64,000 nt of DNA from Flavobacterium phragmitis. Its GTDB lineage: Bacteria; Bacteroidota; Bacteroidia; Flavobacteriales; Flavobacteriaceae. The position numbers were made by a program, and so were the translations under genes. Of the stretch, positions 7,808 to 17,574 are shown in pieces. A model generated the notes under the pieces. It was not told the DNA's origin and did not search any database. It saw nothing but the letters and a program-made list of their open reading frames with translations. Within the stretch, counting starts at the first letter, position 1, and the number at the start of each line of letters is the position of its first letter. The stretch covers positions 62,001 to 126,000 of the forward strand of contig NZ_FOMH01000012.1 of the NCBI RefSeq assembly GCF_900112575.1. The letters run 5' to 3'.

Positions 7808-8698
7808 CTAAACTGCTGTTTCTTTCTTTTTGAATATTTTTTTGAAAAGATTTACTATTCCTAGAGTTACAAAACCTAAAACTAGTCCTGCCATAAATTC
7901 TTTAATAATTGACGGAATATTAATTTCTTCTGCTAGATGATGAATATAAGGGATATAATGCACAAACAATCCTCCCGCGACCATAATCAAGGCAATTGTT
8001 CCAATTACGGTCAAAGCTTTAATTACTTTTGGAAGTGCTTGAACTAAAATATTTCCGATAAATTTTAATACACTTTTTTCTTTTTTGCTATGCTGAATCA
8101 TTTTAAAACCAACTTCGTCCATACGAACAATTAGCGCTACGATTCCGTAAACACCTATAGTTGCAATGATTGCAATGATGGATACAGTAATAATCTGTTG
8201 CAATAATGGTTTCCCGATTACTGTTCCTAAAGCGATAATTACGATTTCTACAGAAAGAATAAAATCAGTTACAATTGCTGATTTTACTTTGTCTTTTTCG
8301 ATTACCAAAATTTCTTCTTCGGTAAGAACTTCATCAGTTATTCCCTCTGATTCTTCATGCGCGTGAGGAAAAAAGAACTCGTAGATTTTTTCTGCTCCTT
8401 CGTATGCTAAAAACAATCCTCCCAAAACCAAAATCACCATGATGGCAACAGGGAAAAATGCACTTAACAAAAAAGCAATTGGAAGAATAATAATTTTATT
8501 CAATAACGAACCTTTACTGATTGCCCATAATACAGGAAGTTCTCTAGACGATGCAAATCCTGAAGCTTTTTCGGCATTTACAGCCAAATCGTCTCCTAAA
8601 ATTCCAGCTGTTTTTTTTGCAGCAACTTTACTCATTACTGCAACATCATCCATAATTGCTGCGATATCATCTAATAGAGCGAAAAAACCTGAACCCAT
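7808..8698 (-). CDS. DUF808 family inner-membrane protein (YedI-like)
   Basis: 296 residues. The N-terminus MGSGFFALLDDIAAIMDDVAVMSKVAAKKTAG is the hallmark of the DUF808 family. Several membrane segments follow (about 72-95, 148-170, 172-195, 235-255, 268-285) with a charged cytoplasmic loop around EEEILVIEKDKVKSAIVTDFILSVE. The molecular function is unknown in all organisms. It is a single gene with its own terminator. Confidence 0.9.
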   Translation of the reverse strand: MGSGFFALLDDIAAIMDDVAVMSKVAAKKTAGILGDDLAVNAEKASGFASSRELPVLWAISKGSLLNKIIILPIAFLLSAFFPVAIMVILVLGGLFLAYEGAEKIYEFFFPHAHEESEGITDEVLTEEEILVIEKDKVKSAIVTDFILSVEIVIIALGTVIGKPLLQQIITVSIIAIIATIGVYGIVALIVRMDEVGFKMIQHSKKEKSVLKFIGNILVQALPKVIKALTVIGTIALIMVAGGLFVHYIPYIHHLAEEINIPSIIKEFMAGLVLGFVTLGIVNLFKKIFKKKETAV

Positions 8699-8818
8699 TT
8701 TTTTAAATTTATTTTTAGTGATGCGAATCTAGACAATTTGCCTTAATCTGCCCAACAATCGGACATCAAAATTTGTATTTTTTATTCCTATTTTTCTGCT
8801 ATGTGCTTAAAACCAACT

Positions 8819-8938
8819 CTAACTGCATTGCCCTAACAGCACCCACAGAATAATGAAAACAATGATCGTTCCGAAACATCCGCCTCCTAATTTTTTAGCG
8901 CCATATCCTGCTAGCAATCCTCTGAAAATATTGTTCAT
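8819..8938 (-). CDS. 39-residue Gly-rich small membrane protein
   Basis: A short frame with an ATG at 8938 and a TAG at 8819. The protein starts MNNIFRGLLAGYGAKKLGG, with a glycine-rich amphipathic start, and continues into a hydrophobic segment (CFGTIIVFIILWVLL, about 21-35) ending GQCS. I recall near-identical small proteins in other flavobacteria, which supports a real gene; function unknown. It lies between the DUF808 gene and clpB on the same strand. The codon pattern looks coding. One predicted membrane span. Confidence 0.65.
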   Translation of the reverse strand: MNNIFRGLLAGYGAKKLGGGCFGTIIVFIILWVLLGQCS

Positions 8939-9052
8939 GATTTTATTATTTAAATTAATAATTTACTGATTTTTAAAAACTTAAAATTGAATATTTCTTC
9001 AAAATTTGTTGTTATAAGAATTAGGCAAAAAGTTTCAGAATTCACGGATAAA

Positions 9053-9083
9053 AAAAGCACCAGCCTTTCGACTGATGCTTTTC
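9053..9083 (-). terminator. Terminator of clpB
   Basis: AAAGCACCAG and CTGATGCTTT pair with one mismatch around an eight-base loop, 22 bases past the clpB stop, with T residues following on the minus strand. Confidence 0.75.
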
Positions 9084-9104
9084 TTAAGAATAACATGAAA
9101 AAAA

Positions 9105-11702
9105 TTATTTAGCTGTCTGGTTTCTAAAAACCAAATTGCCATCGAAAGCATCTAATAAAATGATGCTGTCTGTTGTTATATTTCCTGCCAAAATTTCTTT
9201 TGACAATTGATTTAAAACTTCTCTCTGAACAACACGTTTTACAGGTCTTGCCCCAAAATGCGGATCGTAGCCTTTGTCGGCTAGATAAGCAATAGCTTCT
9301 GGAGTTGCATCCATTGTAATACCTTGCAACGCTAGCATTTTTGTAACGCTTTTTAACTGCAGACTTACAATTCTTGAGATATTCTCTACTGTAAGCGGTG
9401 TAAACATTACGATTTCGTCGATACGGTTGATAAACTCAGGACGAACAGTTTGTTTTAACAATCCTAAAACTTCGTTTTTAGCAGCTTCTGTTGCGGCTTC
9501 AACGCTTCCTTTTAGGTTTTCAAATTTCTCCTGAATAATATTACTTCCCATATTTGAGGTCATAATAATAATCGTATTTCTGAAATCGGCCAAACGACCT
9601 TTATTGTCTGTTAAACGTCCTTCATCCAAAACTTGCAATAAAATATTGAATGTATCCGGATGCGCTTTTTCAATCTCGTCTAAAAGCACAACAGAATAAG
9701 GTTTTCTACGAACCGCTTCCGTCAACTGACCACCTTCGTCGTAACCTACATATCCTGGAGGCGCACCCACTAAACGGCTCACGCTGTGGCGTTCTTGATA
9801 CTCACTCATGTCAATACGAGTCATAGCGTTTTCGTCATCAAAAAGATATTCTGCCAATGCTTTTGCTAACTCTGTTTTACCCACTCCGGTCGTTCCTAAG
9901 AATAAGAACGATCCAACAGGTTTTTTCATGTCCTGCAAACCGGCACGGCTTCTGCGAACGGCATCACTCACGGCTTCAATCGCTTCTTCCTGACCTACCA
10001 CACGTTTGTGCAATTCGTCTTCCAAATGCAATAGTTTTTCTCTTTCTGTTTGAAGCATTTTTGTAACTGGAATTCCTGTCCATTTTGCAACAACTTCTGC
10101 AATATCTTCTCTGGTTACTTCTTCTTTAATCAAAGAATTTCCAGATTGGAATTCTAACAATTGTTTTTGCAAAGTTTCTTGACGTTCCTGCGCTTCTTTT
10201 ATTTTTCCGTAACGAATTTCGGCTACTTTTCCGTAATCACCTTCACGTTCTGCGCGTTCTGCTTCGTATTTAAAATCTTCGATTTCGTGTTTTACAGCCT
10301 GAATTCCGTCAACGATATCTTTTTCCTGTTTCCATTTTGCATAAATTTCGTTGCGTTCTTCTTTCAGGTTGGCCAATTCCATACCTAAAATTTTCAGTTT
10401 GCTTTCTTCTTTTTCACGTTTGATGGCTTCGATTTCAATTTCCAACTGCATGATTTTACGATCCAAAACATCTAATTCTTCTGGTTTTGAATTGATTTCC
10501 ATTCGCAATTTAGAAGCAGCTTCATCCATCAAATCGATTGCTTTATCTGGTAAGAAACGATTTGTAATATATCTTTGCGAAAGTTCTACAGCAGCAATAA
10601 TAGCTTCGTCTTTAATTTGAACTTTATGATGTGTTTCGTATTTTTCTTTGATTCCACGCAAAATCGAAATCGCGCTTTCAGTATCTGGCTCATCGATTAA
10701 TACTTTTTGGAAACGTCTTTCTAGCGCTTTATCTTTTTCAAAATATTTTTGATATTCATCTAAAGTTGTTGCTCCAATCGCTCTCAACTCTCCACGAGCC
10801 AAAGCTGGTTTCAAGATATTTGCCGCATCCATTGCGCCTTCTCCTCCACCCGCTCCTACAAGGGTGTGAATCTCGTCAATAAACAAAACGATATCTCCGT
10901 CTGCCGCTGTAACTTCTTTTACAACCGATTTCAAACGTTCTTCGAATTCTCCTTTGTATTTTGCTCCAGCAATCAAAGCTCCCATATCTAGTGAGAAAAC
11001 GATTTTATCTTTCAGGTTTTCTGGAACGTCTCCGTCAACAATTCTATGTGCTAATCCTTCTGCAATTGCCGTTTTACCAACTCCAGGTTCACCAATAAGC
11101 ATTGGATTATTTTTTGTTCTACGAGTCAAAATCTGCAATACACGTCGAATTTCTTCATCGCGACCAATAACTGGATCTAGTTTTCCTGTACGCGCTAATT
11201 CGTTTAAGTTTTTAGCGAATTTATTTAGCGAATTATACGTTTCTTCTGCCGAAGCCGAAGTTACTCTTTCGCCTTTTCTTAATTCTTCTATAGCCGTTTT
11301 AAGGCCTTTTCCTGTAACTCCCTGATCTTTTAAAATCTGAGAAACTTTGCTTTTTGAATCAAAAATGGCTAAAATTAAATGTTCGATCGAAACATATTCA
11401 TCGTTCATTTTTTGTGCGATAATTTCAGCTTCATTCAAAGCTTTATTAGCGTCTCTGGAAAGCATAACATCTCCTCCAGAAACTTTTGGAAAACTCTGAA
11501 TTGTACTGTCTAAAACTTGTAAAAACAAGGGCACATTTACATTTAGTTTTTTCAAGATAAATGGTGCCACGTTTTCATCAACTTCAAAAATAGCTTTGAA
11601 AATGTGTTCATTTTCAATTTGCTGCTGGCCATTACGCTGTGCTAACTGTTGAGACAGCTGAATGGCTTCCTGCGATTTAATAGTAAACTTATTTATATTC
11701 AT
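9105..11702 (-). CDS. clpB: ATP-dependent disaggregase chaperone ClpB
   Basis: 865 residues, full length. Order: Clp N-domain (1-145), first AAA+ module with Walker A GEPGVGKT (204-211) and Walker B FIDEIH, a coiled-coil middle domain (about 400-520, rich in Glu/Lys/Arg), second AAA+ module with GTTGVGKT (near 607) and the [12 protein letters not shown] Walker B, then the D2-small domain ending in [15 protein letters not shown]. It works with DnaK to rescue aggregated proteins after heat stress. The middle domain separates it from ClpA/ClpC. It is monocistronic with its own terminator. No heat-shock operator is evident upstream. Confidence 0.97.
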   Translation of the reverse strand: MNINKFTIKSQEAIQLSQQLAQRNGQQQIENEHIFKAIFEVDENVAPFILKKLNVNVPLFLQVLDSTIQSFPKVSGGDVMLSRDANKALNEAEIIAQKMNDEYVSIEHLILAIFDSKSKVSQILKDQGVTGKGLKTAIEELRKGERVTSASAEETYNSLNKFAKNLNELARTGKLDPVIGRDEEIRRVLQILTRRTKNNPMLIGEPGVGKTAIAEGLAHRIVDGDVPENLKDKIVFSLDMGALIAGAKYKGEFEERLKSVVKEVTAADGDIVLFIDEIHTLVGAGGGEGAMDAANILKPALARGELRAIGATTLDEYQKYFEKDKALERRFQKVLIDEPDTESAISILRGIKEKYETHHKVQIKDEAIIAAVELSQRYITNRFLPDKAIDLMDEAASKLRMEINSKPEELDVLDRKIMQLEIEIEAIKREKEESKLKILGMELANLKEERNEIYAKWKQEKDIVDGIQAVKHEIEDFKYEAERAEREGDYGKVAEIRYGKIKEAQERQETLQKQLLEFQSGNSLIKEEVTREDIAEVVAKWTGIPVTKMLQTEREKLLHLEDELHKRVVGQEEAIEAVSDAVRRSRAGLQDMKKPVGSFLFLGTTGVGKTELAKALAEYLFDDENAMTRIDMSEYQERHSVSRLVGAPPGYVGYDEGGQLTEAVRRKPYSVVLLDEIEKAHPDTFNILLQVLDEGRLTDNKGRLADFRNTIIIMTSNMGSNIIQEKFENLKGSVEAATEAAKNEVLGLLKQTVRPEFINRIDEIVMFTPLTVENISRIVSLQLKSVTKMLALQGITMDATPEAIAYLADKGYDPHFGARPVKRVVQREVLNQLSKEILAGNITTDSIILLDAFDGNLVFRNQTAK

Positions 11703-11908
11703 ATCTTTACGTTTTTGATTGATTTTATTTGTTTGAGATTTTATAAGATTAAAGTTACGATTTATTGAGTTAGATTTTTAGCCCAAATGATTTAACTTTG
11801 TATTCGAATAGACAAATTATATTCCATAACAAAAAAACAGACAAAACGGCATTAAAAAACTGATTTTTATCATTTTTAAATGTCAAAAAGTCATAAAACG
11901 CACCAAAT

Positions 11909-12298
11909 ATGAGTTTTTTTAATTCAATCTTCGGAAGTTCAGAGAACTCAGAAGCCACAAAAAGTAAAGTAAACTGGACAGAATTAACAGATATTCTTCA
12001 ATTAATGGAAATCGAAGCGATCTCAAAAGAAAAACCAGTCGTTATTTTCAAACACAGTACGAGATGCAGTATCAGCCGAATGGCATTAAAACAATTTGAA
12101 AGAGAATTTGACCTAGAAGGTGTTGTAGATGCTTATTTTTTAGATTTGATTACACACCGTGATATTTCGAACGAAATTGCAAGCCGATTTGGAGTTTATC
12201 ACGAATCGCCACAATTGATTTTAATCAAAAACGGAAAAGCTGTTTACGATGTTTCGCATAGTGATATTGATGCAGAGGCTTTGAAAAACAAAGTATAA
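11909..12298 (+). CDS. ytxJ: YtxJ-like monothiol bacilliredoxin
   Basis: 129 residues with a thioredoxin-like fold. VVIFKHSTRCSISRMAL (about 44-60) holds the single active-site Cys in the family's T-x-C-x-x-S context, and ESPQLILIKNGKAVYDVSHSDI matches the cis-Pro strand and the end of the fold. In Firmicutes YtxJ is a putative bacilliredoxin removing bacillithiol from proteins; many Bacteroidota have bacillithiol or a like thiol, but its role here is inferred. It is divergent from clpB with 206 bases between. Confidence 0.85.
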   Translation: MSFFNSIFGSSENSEATKSKVNWTELTDILQLMEIEAISKEKPVVIFKHSTRCSISRMALKQFEREFDLEGVVDAYFLDLITHRDISNEIASRFGVYHESPQLILIKNGKAVYDVSHSDIDAEALKNKV

Positions 12299-12445
12299 TT
12301 TTTGCCACTGATTAAAGGGTTTAAAAAAGATTTTTTCGCCACAAATTTCACAAATTTACACAAATCAATTCGTGAAAATTCGTGAAATTCGTGGCGACTT
12401 AAACAAGATTAGAAAATCATTTTAATCTATATAATCTGTGGCAAA
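12299..12445. repeat. Nested inverted repeats between convergent genes
   Basis: Outer arms TTTGCCACTGATT (about 12300-12313) and AATCTGTGGCAAA (about 12433-12445) enclose an inner imperfect palindrome, CGCCACAAATTTCACAAATT (12337-12356) with AATTCGTGAAATTCGTGGCG (about 12377-12396). It belongs to the same GCCACGAATT family as the elements at 20828-20935 and 37671-37710. It could act as a bidirectional terminator for ytxJ and the DUF2157 pair. Confidence 0.75.
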
Positions 12446-12450
12446 ATAAT

Positions 12451-13617
12451 TTAAAAACTTTCTCCAGATCCGCCACCACTAAAACCTCCTCCACCAAATT
12501 CCATTGGAGAATCTTGTGATTTTACTTCTGGCTTCATTCCGAAAGTTGAAGCTACAACTAATGCCTCAGCATTTAAAATTGAATCAGAATGGTTGATCCT
12601 ATCTGGTTTAAATGTCAGACCGCTTTCCTTTTCTTTTAGTTTTTTAATTGAGAAATACGCTATTGCGAACAACACAAGTCCGCCCAAAGTCAATGCAACT
12701 TCTATTGGCAAAACTGCGTAATAAAATCTAATAGTGTAGATTGAAAATCCAATTGCTAAAAAACTTATCCAAAGCATAATTCTATCTTTTGTTCTTAAAG
12801 ATTGAATTAAATAAACAATTGGAACAACAAAAGTAAAAGCGTAAAAGAAAAAAGCAAACGGAATATCGGTTCCTGGTTTTACTTCAGTCCCTAAAAGCTC
12901 TTCTGAAAGCTCTCGCACAATCATATAATTACAAGAAATATAAAACAATACCAAACAAAAACTATTCGCTAATAAAAGTCCACTATAATAATAATTTTTG
13001 TTTAGTTTACTGATTAATTTTTGGGTTACAAAATAGAAAACCGCTACAAAAATCATGGCGATAAATGGCAGAATAACTCTTCCAATATCTCCAAATTCAA
13101 ACATTTGAAAAAATAAAAACACAGTAACAGCTAAACAAAAAACCAGCATTGAAAGTAAATGTAAGTATCTAATATACATGAAAATTGCGGTCACTGCCAT
13201 AAATAAAGCTATCACAGACTGATATCCGTCTGTAGTGATTCCTATAGCAAATCCTACGTTTAAAATAGCACCTAAGATAAAAGCATCGTCTAAACCGTGA
13301 TTATGAAAATTTTGTTTCGCCAATATTTCTGAACCAGCAAAACCAACAGCGGCGAAAATATAACAGCAGATTTGAAAATAAGCATTCTCTGCACTTACTC
13401 CAATAATAGAAATTGCACCGCAAATAGAGCTATATAACATACTTCCTAACAAAAGGAATCCAATTCTAACCAAAATGTTATCCTGGCTTCTAAAAGCTGG
13501 TAATTCCTTTTTTACAAATTTCTTCTGATCCTTACTTATAAAACCTCCTTTGTATAAAGTATCAGCTTCATCTACTAAGATTTGGTTATCTAGCATTTTT
13601 TTATCGTACACTATCAT
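12451..13617 (-). CDS. Polytopic membrane protein, DUF2157-like, second of pair
   Basis: 388 residues. A short cytoplasmic N-terminus (MLDNQILVDEADTLYKGGFISKDQKKFVKKEL) matches the start of the upstream paralogue and of DUF2157 proteins. About ten membrane segments follow (roughly 50-320). The C-terminal tail ends in a Gly-rich FGGGGFSGGGSGESF, similar to tails of unrelated TPM/DUF2207 membrane proteins. Its start codon overlaps the end of the upstream gene by four bases (ATGA), so the pair is translationally coupled. Function unknown. Confidence 0.75.
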   Translation of the reverse strand: MIVYDKKMLDNQILVDEADTLYKGGFISKDQKKFVKKELPAFRSQDNILVRIGFLLLGSMLYSSICGAISIIGVSAENAYFQICCYIFAAVGFAGSEILAKQNFHNHGLDDAFILGAILNVGFAIGITTDGYQSVIALFMAVTAIFMYIRYLHLLSMLVFCLAVTVFLFFQMFEFGDIGRVILPFIAMIFVAVFYFVTQKLISKLNKNYYYSGLLLANSFCLVLFYISCNYMIVRELSEELLGTEVKPGTDIPFAFFFYAFTFVVPIVYLIQSLRTKDRIMLWISFLAIGFSIYTIRFYYAVLPIEVALTLGGLVLFAIAYFSIKKLKEKESGLTFKPDRINHSDSILNAEALVVASTFGMKPEVKSQDSPMEFGGGGFSGGGSGESF

Positions 13618-14621
13618 TCTGCTATTTCTTTATGAAAGTTTTTAATTAATTTGATAAACATAATAATTGACCCTATAAAATATACTGGCAATAAGAAGAT
13701 TAGTAATTCCCAAAAATCAGAAAAATCAATAGTATCAAAAAGTCTAAACAAAAGTATGTTTGCTCCAATATAACCATATACAATCATGAAAACATACAGA
13801 GACATCGCTTTCAATTGATAGCTAATCTTATAAAAATAAAAAGTTGAGCCTGCCAAAACACCTGCAAAAATTATCCAAGTAAAACTATCTTGATGCATTA
13901 AATTACTAATTGCTGCAATACTGATAATGTGTAAAGCGAAGGTGAGAAATACTAAACTAAAATGTGTTTTTAATGCAATTCGATTACTGTAGATTGTCCA
14001 TAAAATCAATAAAACCCCTAGCATCACAGCTGAGTAACTTAAACTTTGGCTGGCGTAAAAATCATTGTTGTTTAATAAATCGTGAGGTGTAACAGAAAGT
14101 CCAACATAAGCTGCTAAACCAGTAACAGCAATCGTAAGAACACTTCTATTATCAAAATAATATGCACAAAAGAAACTTACTATGGTTGGCACCAAGGTTG
14201 CCAACCCGTAATGTTCTCCAAAAGGTTTGTACTGAAATTGCAGATAACCAATAAAAATACACGTTAAAATATTAGCCAGTAAAACGAGATATTCTAAAAC
14301 AGGATGCTCAAATTGTGTTTCAGTTTTTTGAAAGCCTTTTGAATTCTTGAAACAATAGAAAAAGCAAACTGCGGTTACAACTAAAAGAAGCGAAAGAATC
14401 GCAATATGTCCAATCGAATCAATATTTTCATAAATTAAAATTCCTATTCCGGAAGTGAATAATAAAACCGATAAATAAAGGAAAAGTTTTAATTCTGTAT
14501 TTACCGAAAAGATGTTTAAACTTCGATATACTTTAACTTCTTCAAACTGATTTTCTGTAATCAAGCCTTTTTCAAATAGGTCTGCAGTGGCCTGCTCATT
14601 AAATTTCTTCATTTGATTCAT
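13614..14621 (-). CDS. DUF2157 domain membrane protein, first of pair
   Basis: 335 residues. The N-terminal helix pair (MKKFNEQATADLFEKGLITENQFEEVKVYRSL) is the DUF2157 signature region. It is followed by about ten hydrophobic spans. ATG codons at 14621 and 14612 are both possible starts. It forms a two-gene operon with the next, related gene. Function unknown. Confidence 0.8.
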   Translation of the reverse strand: MNQMKKFNEQATADLFEKGLITENQFEEVKVYRSLNIFSVNTELKLFLYLSVLLFTSGIGILIYENIDSIGHIAILSLLLVVTAVCFFYCFKNSKGFQKTETQFEHPVLEYLVLLANILTCIFIGYLQFQYKPFGEHYGLATLVPTIVSFFCAYYFDNRSVLTIAVTGLAAYVGLSVTPHDLLNNNDFYASQSLSYSAVMLGVLLILWTIYSNRIALKTHFSLVFLTFALHIISIAAISNLMHQDSFTWIIFAGVLAGSTFYFYKISYQLKAMSLYVFMIVYGYIGANILLFRLFDTIDFSDFWELLIFLLPVYFIGSIIMFIKLIKNFHKEIAE

Positions 14622-14805
14622 TTAAACTTATATTCAAATATAGGCAATTTAGTATGAATTTTCTCTTTGAATTCATTACATTCAACTATTGCATTTGGTT
14701 GTTTGTTTTTATTTTCCATTTAAAACGAAACTTTTCAAGAGTGTAAAAACAACACTTATCATTCTTAGAATCAAAACTTTAAAACACAAAAAACCAATAA
14801 ATTAA

Positions 14806-14835
14806 TTTGAAATTAATTTGAAACTTTTACATTTG
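14806..14835 (+). promoter_or_regulatory. Promoter of the pectate lyase gene
   Basis: TTTG at 14806-14809 and TACATTTG at 14828-14835 fit the Bacteroidota -33/-7 pattern with an 18-base gap. The predicted start of transcription would lie inside the operator-like palindrome next to it. Confidence 0.7.
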
Positions 14836-14849
14836 TGCAATCGATTACA
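14836..14849 (+). promoter_or_regulatory. LacI-family-like operator upstream of pectate lyase
   Basis: TGCAATCGATTACA is a near-palindrome with central CG that fits the LacI/CcpA-type operator pattern TGnAAnCGnTTnCA. It abuts the -7 box and lies 31 bases before the start codon, so a bound repressor would block initiation. No LacI-family regulator is encoded in the window. The match is seen; the role is inferred. Confidence 0.55.
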
Positions 14850-14879
14850 TTAACTATTGAGCCACACAAAAAAACATAA

Positions 14880-15956
14880 ATGAAAACAAAACTTATTTTA
14901 TTGGCATTGCTTATTCCGTGCTCTTTTATTTTTGCGCAAAATTATTTTATGAGCAGTCCTGAAGGATTTGGAGCTACTGCAACTGGCGGTGGAAACACTA
15001 GTCCTGTTACTGTTGCAACTTTAGCAGATTTAACCGCCAAACTTAAACTCACTACTCCGCAAGTTATTCTAATTTCCGGAACCATAACTTGTACTTACAC
15101 CAGTCTGCAGATAAACGACAAAACCATTATTGGACTTCCAGGAGCTCGTTTAGTCAATTTAGATCAAACTGCTGCGGGTTCTGGAATATTAAATTTAAAA
15201 CCGGGGTCAAATAATATTATCATTAGAAATTTAATTTTTGAAGGCCCTGGTGCGTATGATGTTGACGGACGAGACAATTTGACTTCTGAAGCCACCAATA
15301 TTTGGGTCGATCATTGCGAATTTCAAGACGGAATAGATGGTAATTTTGACAACAAAGGCGTTGCAGATAATGTGACTGTTTCTTGGTGCAAGTTTACCTA
15401 TTTAAAAACTCCAAAAGCTGGAGGATCTGGCGGTGCCGATGATCATAGATTCTCAGATTTAGTTGGTTCTTCAAAATCGGACGCTCCAGCAGATGGCCAT
15501 TACAGCATAACTTTTAAAAATTGTTATTGGGCAGAAGGCTGTAAAGAAAGAATGCCGAGAGCAAGAAATGCTGAGCTTCATATTCTAAACTGTTATTATA
15601 ACACATCGGTTTCAAGTTCACTGGCAATTGGTTTAGGAGGCGGTAATAATAATACAACTTGTTATGTTGAAGGAACTGATTTTGCTAAAATAGGAACCGC
15701 TTTTAAAAACTACATAAGCACAGATGGCGGAACAGTTGCCATTACATTTAATAATTCCTTAAAAGCATCGGCTGATTTTGGCGACCCTGTTTCAAAACCA
15801 ACTTATGTTTACACAACAATTCCGGTTGCAGATATTGCTGGCTACATAACAAACATATCTTGTGGTGCTGGCGCGACATTGCAGGTTTCTGCTGACGGCA
15901 AAATAGCTTCAAGCTGTTCTAATTTAGGAATCGGTAAAAAAAAAAGTCAGATCTAA
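14880..15956 (+). CDS. Secreted pectate lyase (PL1 family), frameshifted before its T9SS tail
   Basis: 358 residues. Signal peptide 1-20 (ends FIFAQ). The parallel beta-helix of polysaccharide lyase family 1 follows: NIIIRNLIFEGPG, ATNIWVDHCEFQDGIDG (the conserved WVDH and calcium-binding Asp region), a DDHRFSDLVG segment, and FKNCYWAEGCKERMPRARN with the catalytic Arg region. It cleaves polygalacturonate by beta-elimination outside the cell. The frame ends at a TAA (15954) just after ten consecutive A residues (15936-15945). With one A more, translation would continue into the T9SS C-terminal sorting domain. As read, the lyase reaches the periplasm but lacks its secretion tag. Confidence 0.88.
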   Translation: MKTKLILLALLIPCSFIFAQNYFMSSPEGFGATATGGGNTSPVTVATLADLTAKLKLTTPQVILISGTITCTYTSLQINDKTIIGLPGARLVNLDQTAAGSGILNLKPGSNNIIIRNLIFEGPGAYDVDGRDNLTSEATNIWVDHCEFQDGIDGNFDNKGVADNVTVSWCKFTYLKTPKAGGSGGADDHRFSDLVGSSKSDAPADGHYSITFKNCYWAEGCKERMPRARNAELHILNCYYNTSVSSSLAIGLGGGNNNTTCYVEGTDFAKIGTAFKNYISTDGGTVAITFNNSLKASADFGDPVSKPTYVYTTIPVADIAGYITNISCGAGATLQVSADGKIASSCSNLGIGKKKSQI

Positions 15957-16198
15957 ATCTTGAATATTATCCAACCATTATTGATAATCTATTGAATATC
16001 AAATTTCCTAGTACAGAAAACGGAACTGCTTCAATTAATTTGTTTTCTTCGAATGGATCAAAAGTTTATACAACCAAAAAAAGTGTAATTTCAGATGAAA
16101 AAATTGAATTAAATCTGGGAAATCTGGCAAAAGGAACTTATGTATGTAAAATTCAAATAGAAGATCGAAGCAAAACATTTAAATTAGTAAAAAACTAA
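15938..16198 (+). pseudogene. Out-of-frame T9SS type A sorting domain of the pectate lyase
   Basis: In the +1 frame relative to the lyase, an open stretch encodes a linker (SDLNLEYYPTIIDNLLNIKF) followed by a typical type A C-terminal domain: NGTASINLFSSNGSKVY, LNLGNLAKGTYVCKIQ and the terminal KTFKLVKN. This is the signal recognised by the type IX machinery. It has no good start of its own (only TTG at 15992), so it is the detached 3' end of the lyase gene. A change from A10 to A11 would restore one reading frame. Confidence 0.85.
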
Positions 16199-16213
16199 TA
16201 CTTCTATAAATCA

Positions 16214-16246
16214 AAAGGTCATTGAAACAAATCAATGACCTTTAAC
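16214..16246. terminator. Bidirectional terminator between pectate lyase and argH
   Basis: AAAGGTCATTGA and TCAATGACCTTT make a 12-base-pair perfect stem with a six-base loop between two convergent transcription units. Confidence 0.88.
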
Positions 16247-16273
16247 TTTTCACTTTTCAAATCTTACCAGACA

Positions 16274-17554
16274 TTAAAAAGCCTCTTTCATTTTATCTTT
16301 AATCGCATCAAGACATAAATTATTGATACTGCCTTCGTGTGTATGTTTAGTCTCTTTTGGAGATTTGTACGTTCCAGCCTCTAATTGTTCTGCAACGGCT
16401 TTATAAGCATCTCTAAACGGCATTCCTGAAACAACCATTTCGTTTAAAGTATCTACTGTAAACAAATAATCATACTTTTTATCTTCTAAAATATGATCTT
16501 TTACCGTGATGTCTTTTATTGAAAATATCGCAATATCCAAACAAGCTTTTAGGTTTTGAATCGCTGGAAATAAACCTTCTTTTAAAAGCTGTAAATCTCT
16601 GTGATAACCACTTGGAAGATTATTGGTAATTAAAGTGATTTCATATGGAAGCGCCTGAATCTTGTTACATTTCCCTCTAATTAATTCGAAAACATCTGGA
16701 TTCTTTTTATGAGGCATAATACTTGAACCTGTTGTAAGATGCGCCGGAAGACCAATAAAATCGAAGTTCTGGCTCATATACAAACAAACGTCCATGGCAA
16801 ATTTTGATAACGTTCCTGCCACACTTGTCATAGCAAAAGCAACTGTTTTTTCTGCTTTTCCTCGGCTCATTTGTGCAGCAACGGCATTGTACTTTAAGGT
16901 TTCAAAACCTAATTCTTGCGTTGTAAATGTTCTGTTGATCGGAAATGAACTTCCATAACCTGCAGCAGATCCTAACGGATTTTGATCTACAATTTTAGAA
17001 GCTGCATTTAACATCGTAATATCATCAATCAAACTTTCGGCGTAAGCCGAAAACCACATTCCGAATGACGATGGCATTGCGATTTGTAAATGCGTATAAC
17101 CTGGCAATAATACATTTTGATGTTTTTCTGCCGATTCCATCAACAAATCAAAAAGTGTTTTTACCTGCTCTTTTATCGCTTTTAATTCATCTTTTAAGTA
17201 CAAATGAACATCAACTAAAACCTGATCGTTACGAGAACGTGCGGTGTGGATTTTCTTTCCTGCATCGCCTAGTTTTACCGTTAGCAGATATTCGATTTTA
17301 GAATGTACGTCTTCGAAACTGTCTTCGATTTCGAAATTACCTACTACAATATCGGCAATGATTTCGTTTAAAGCGTCTACTAAAGATGTTGTTTCTTCTG
17401 AAGTTAACAGACCAATTTGTCCTAGCATTTTTGCATGAGCGATTGAACCTAAAGCATCGTATTTTGCTAAAACCAAATCCAGTTCACGGTCGTTTCCAAC
17501 GGTGAATTGTTCGATTTGTTTATCTGTTGGTATTCCTTTTTCCCAAAGTTTCAT
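16274..17554 (-). CDS. argH: Argininosuccinate lyase
   Basis: Last step of arginine biosynthesis: argininosuccinate to arginine and fumarate. 426 residues of the fumarase/aspartase superfamily, with the signature GSSIMPHKKNPD (flexible catalytic loop, near 284) and HTARSRNDQV (near 101) and GYTHLQIAMP (near 157). It is the last gene of the operon. A perfect hairpin repeat (17575-17607) separates it from argE. The length is slightly short of the 450-460 typical of the family, with no missing motif. Confidence 0.96.
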   Translation of the reverse strand: MKLWEKGIPTDKQIEQFTVGNDRELDLVLAKYDALGSIAHAKMLGQIGLLTSEETTSLVDALNEIIADIVVGNFEIEDSFEDVHSKIEYLLTVKLGDAGKKIHTARSRNDQVLVDVHLYLKDELKAIKEQVKTLFDLLMESAEKHQNVLLPGYTHLQIAMPSSFGMWFSAYAESLIDDITMLNAASKIVDQNPLGSAAGYGSSFPINRTFTTQELGFETLKYNAVAAQMSRGKAEKTVAFAMTSVAGTLSKFAMDVCLYMSQNFDFIGLPAHLTTGSSIMPHKKNPDVFELIRGKCNKIQALPYEITLITNNLPSGYHRDLQLLKEGLFPAIQNLKACLDIAIFSIKDITVKDHILEDKKYDYLFTVDTLNEMVVSGMPFRDAYKAVAEQLEAGTYKSPKETKHTHEGSINNLCLDAIKDKMKEAF

Positions 17555-17574
17555 AGTCTTTTACGTTTCGGAAG

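Noticed and set aside
12299-12445. Nested repeats considered as an attachment site
   Set aside because: No integrase or matching distal copy; the elements belong to a dispersed palindrome family.
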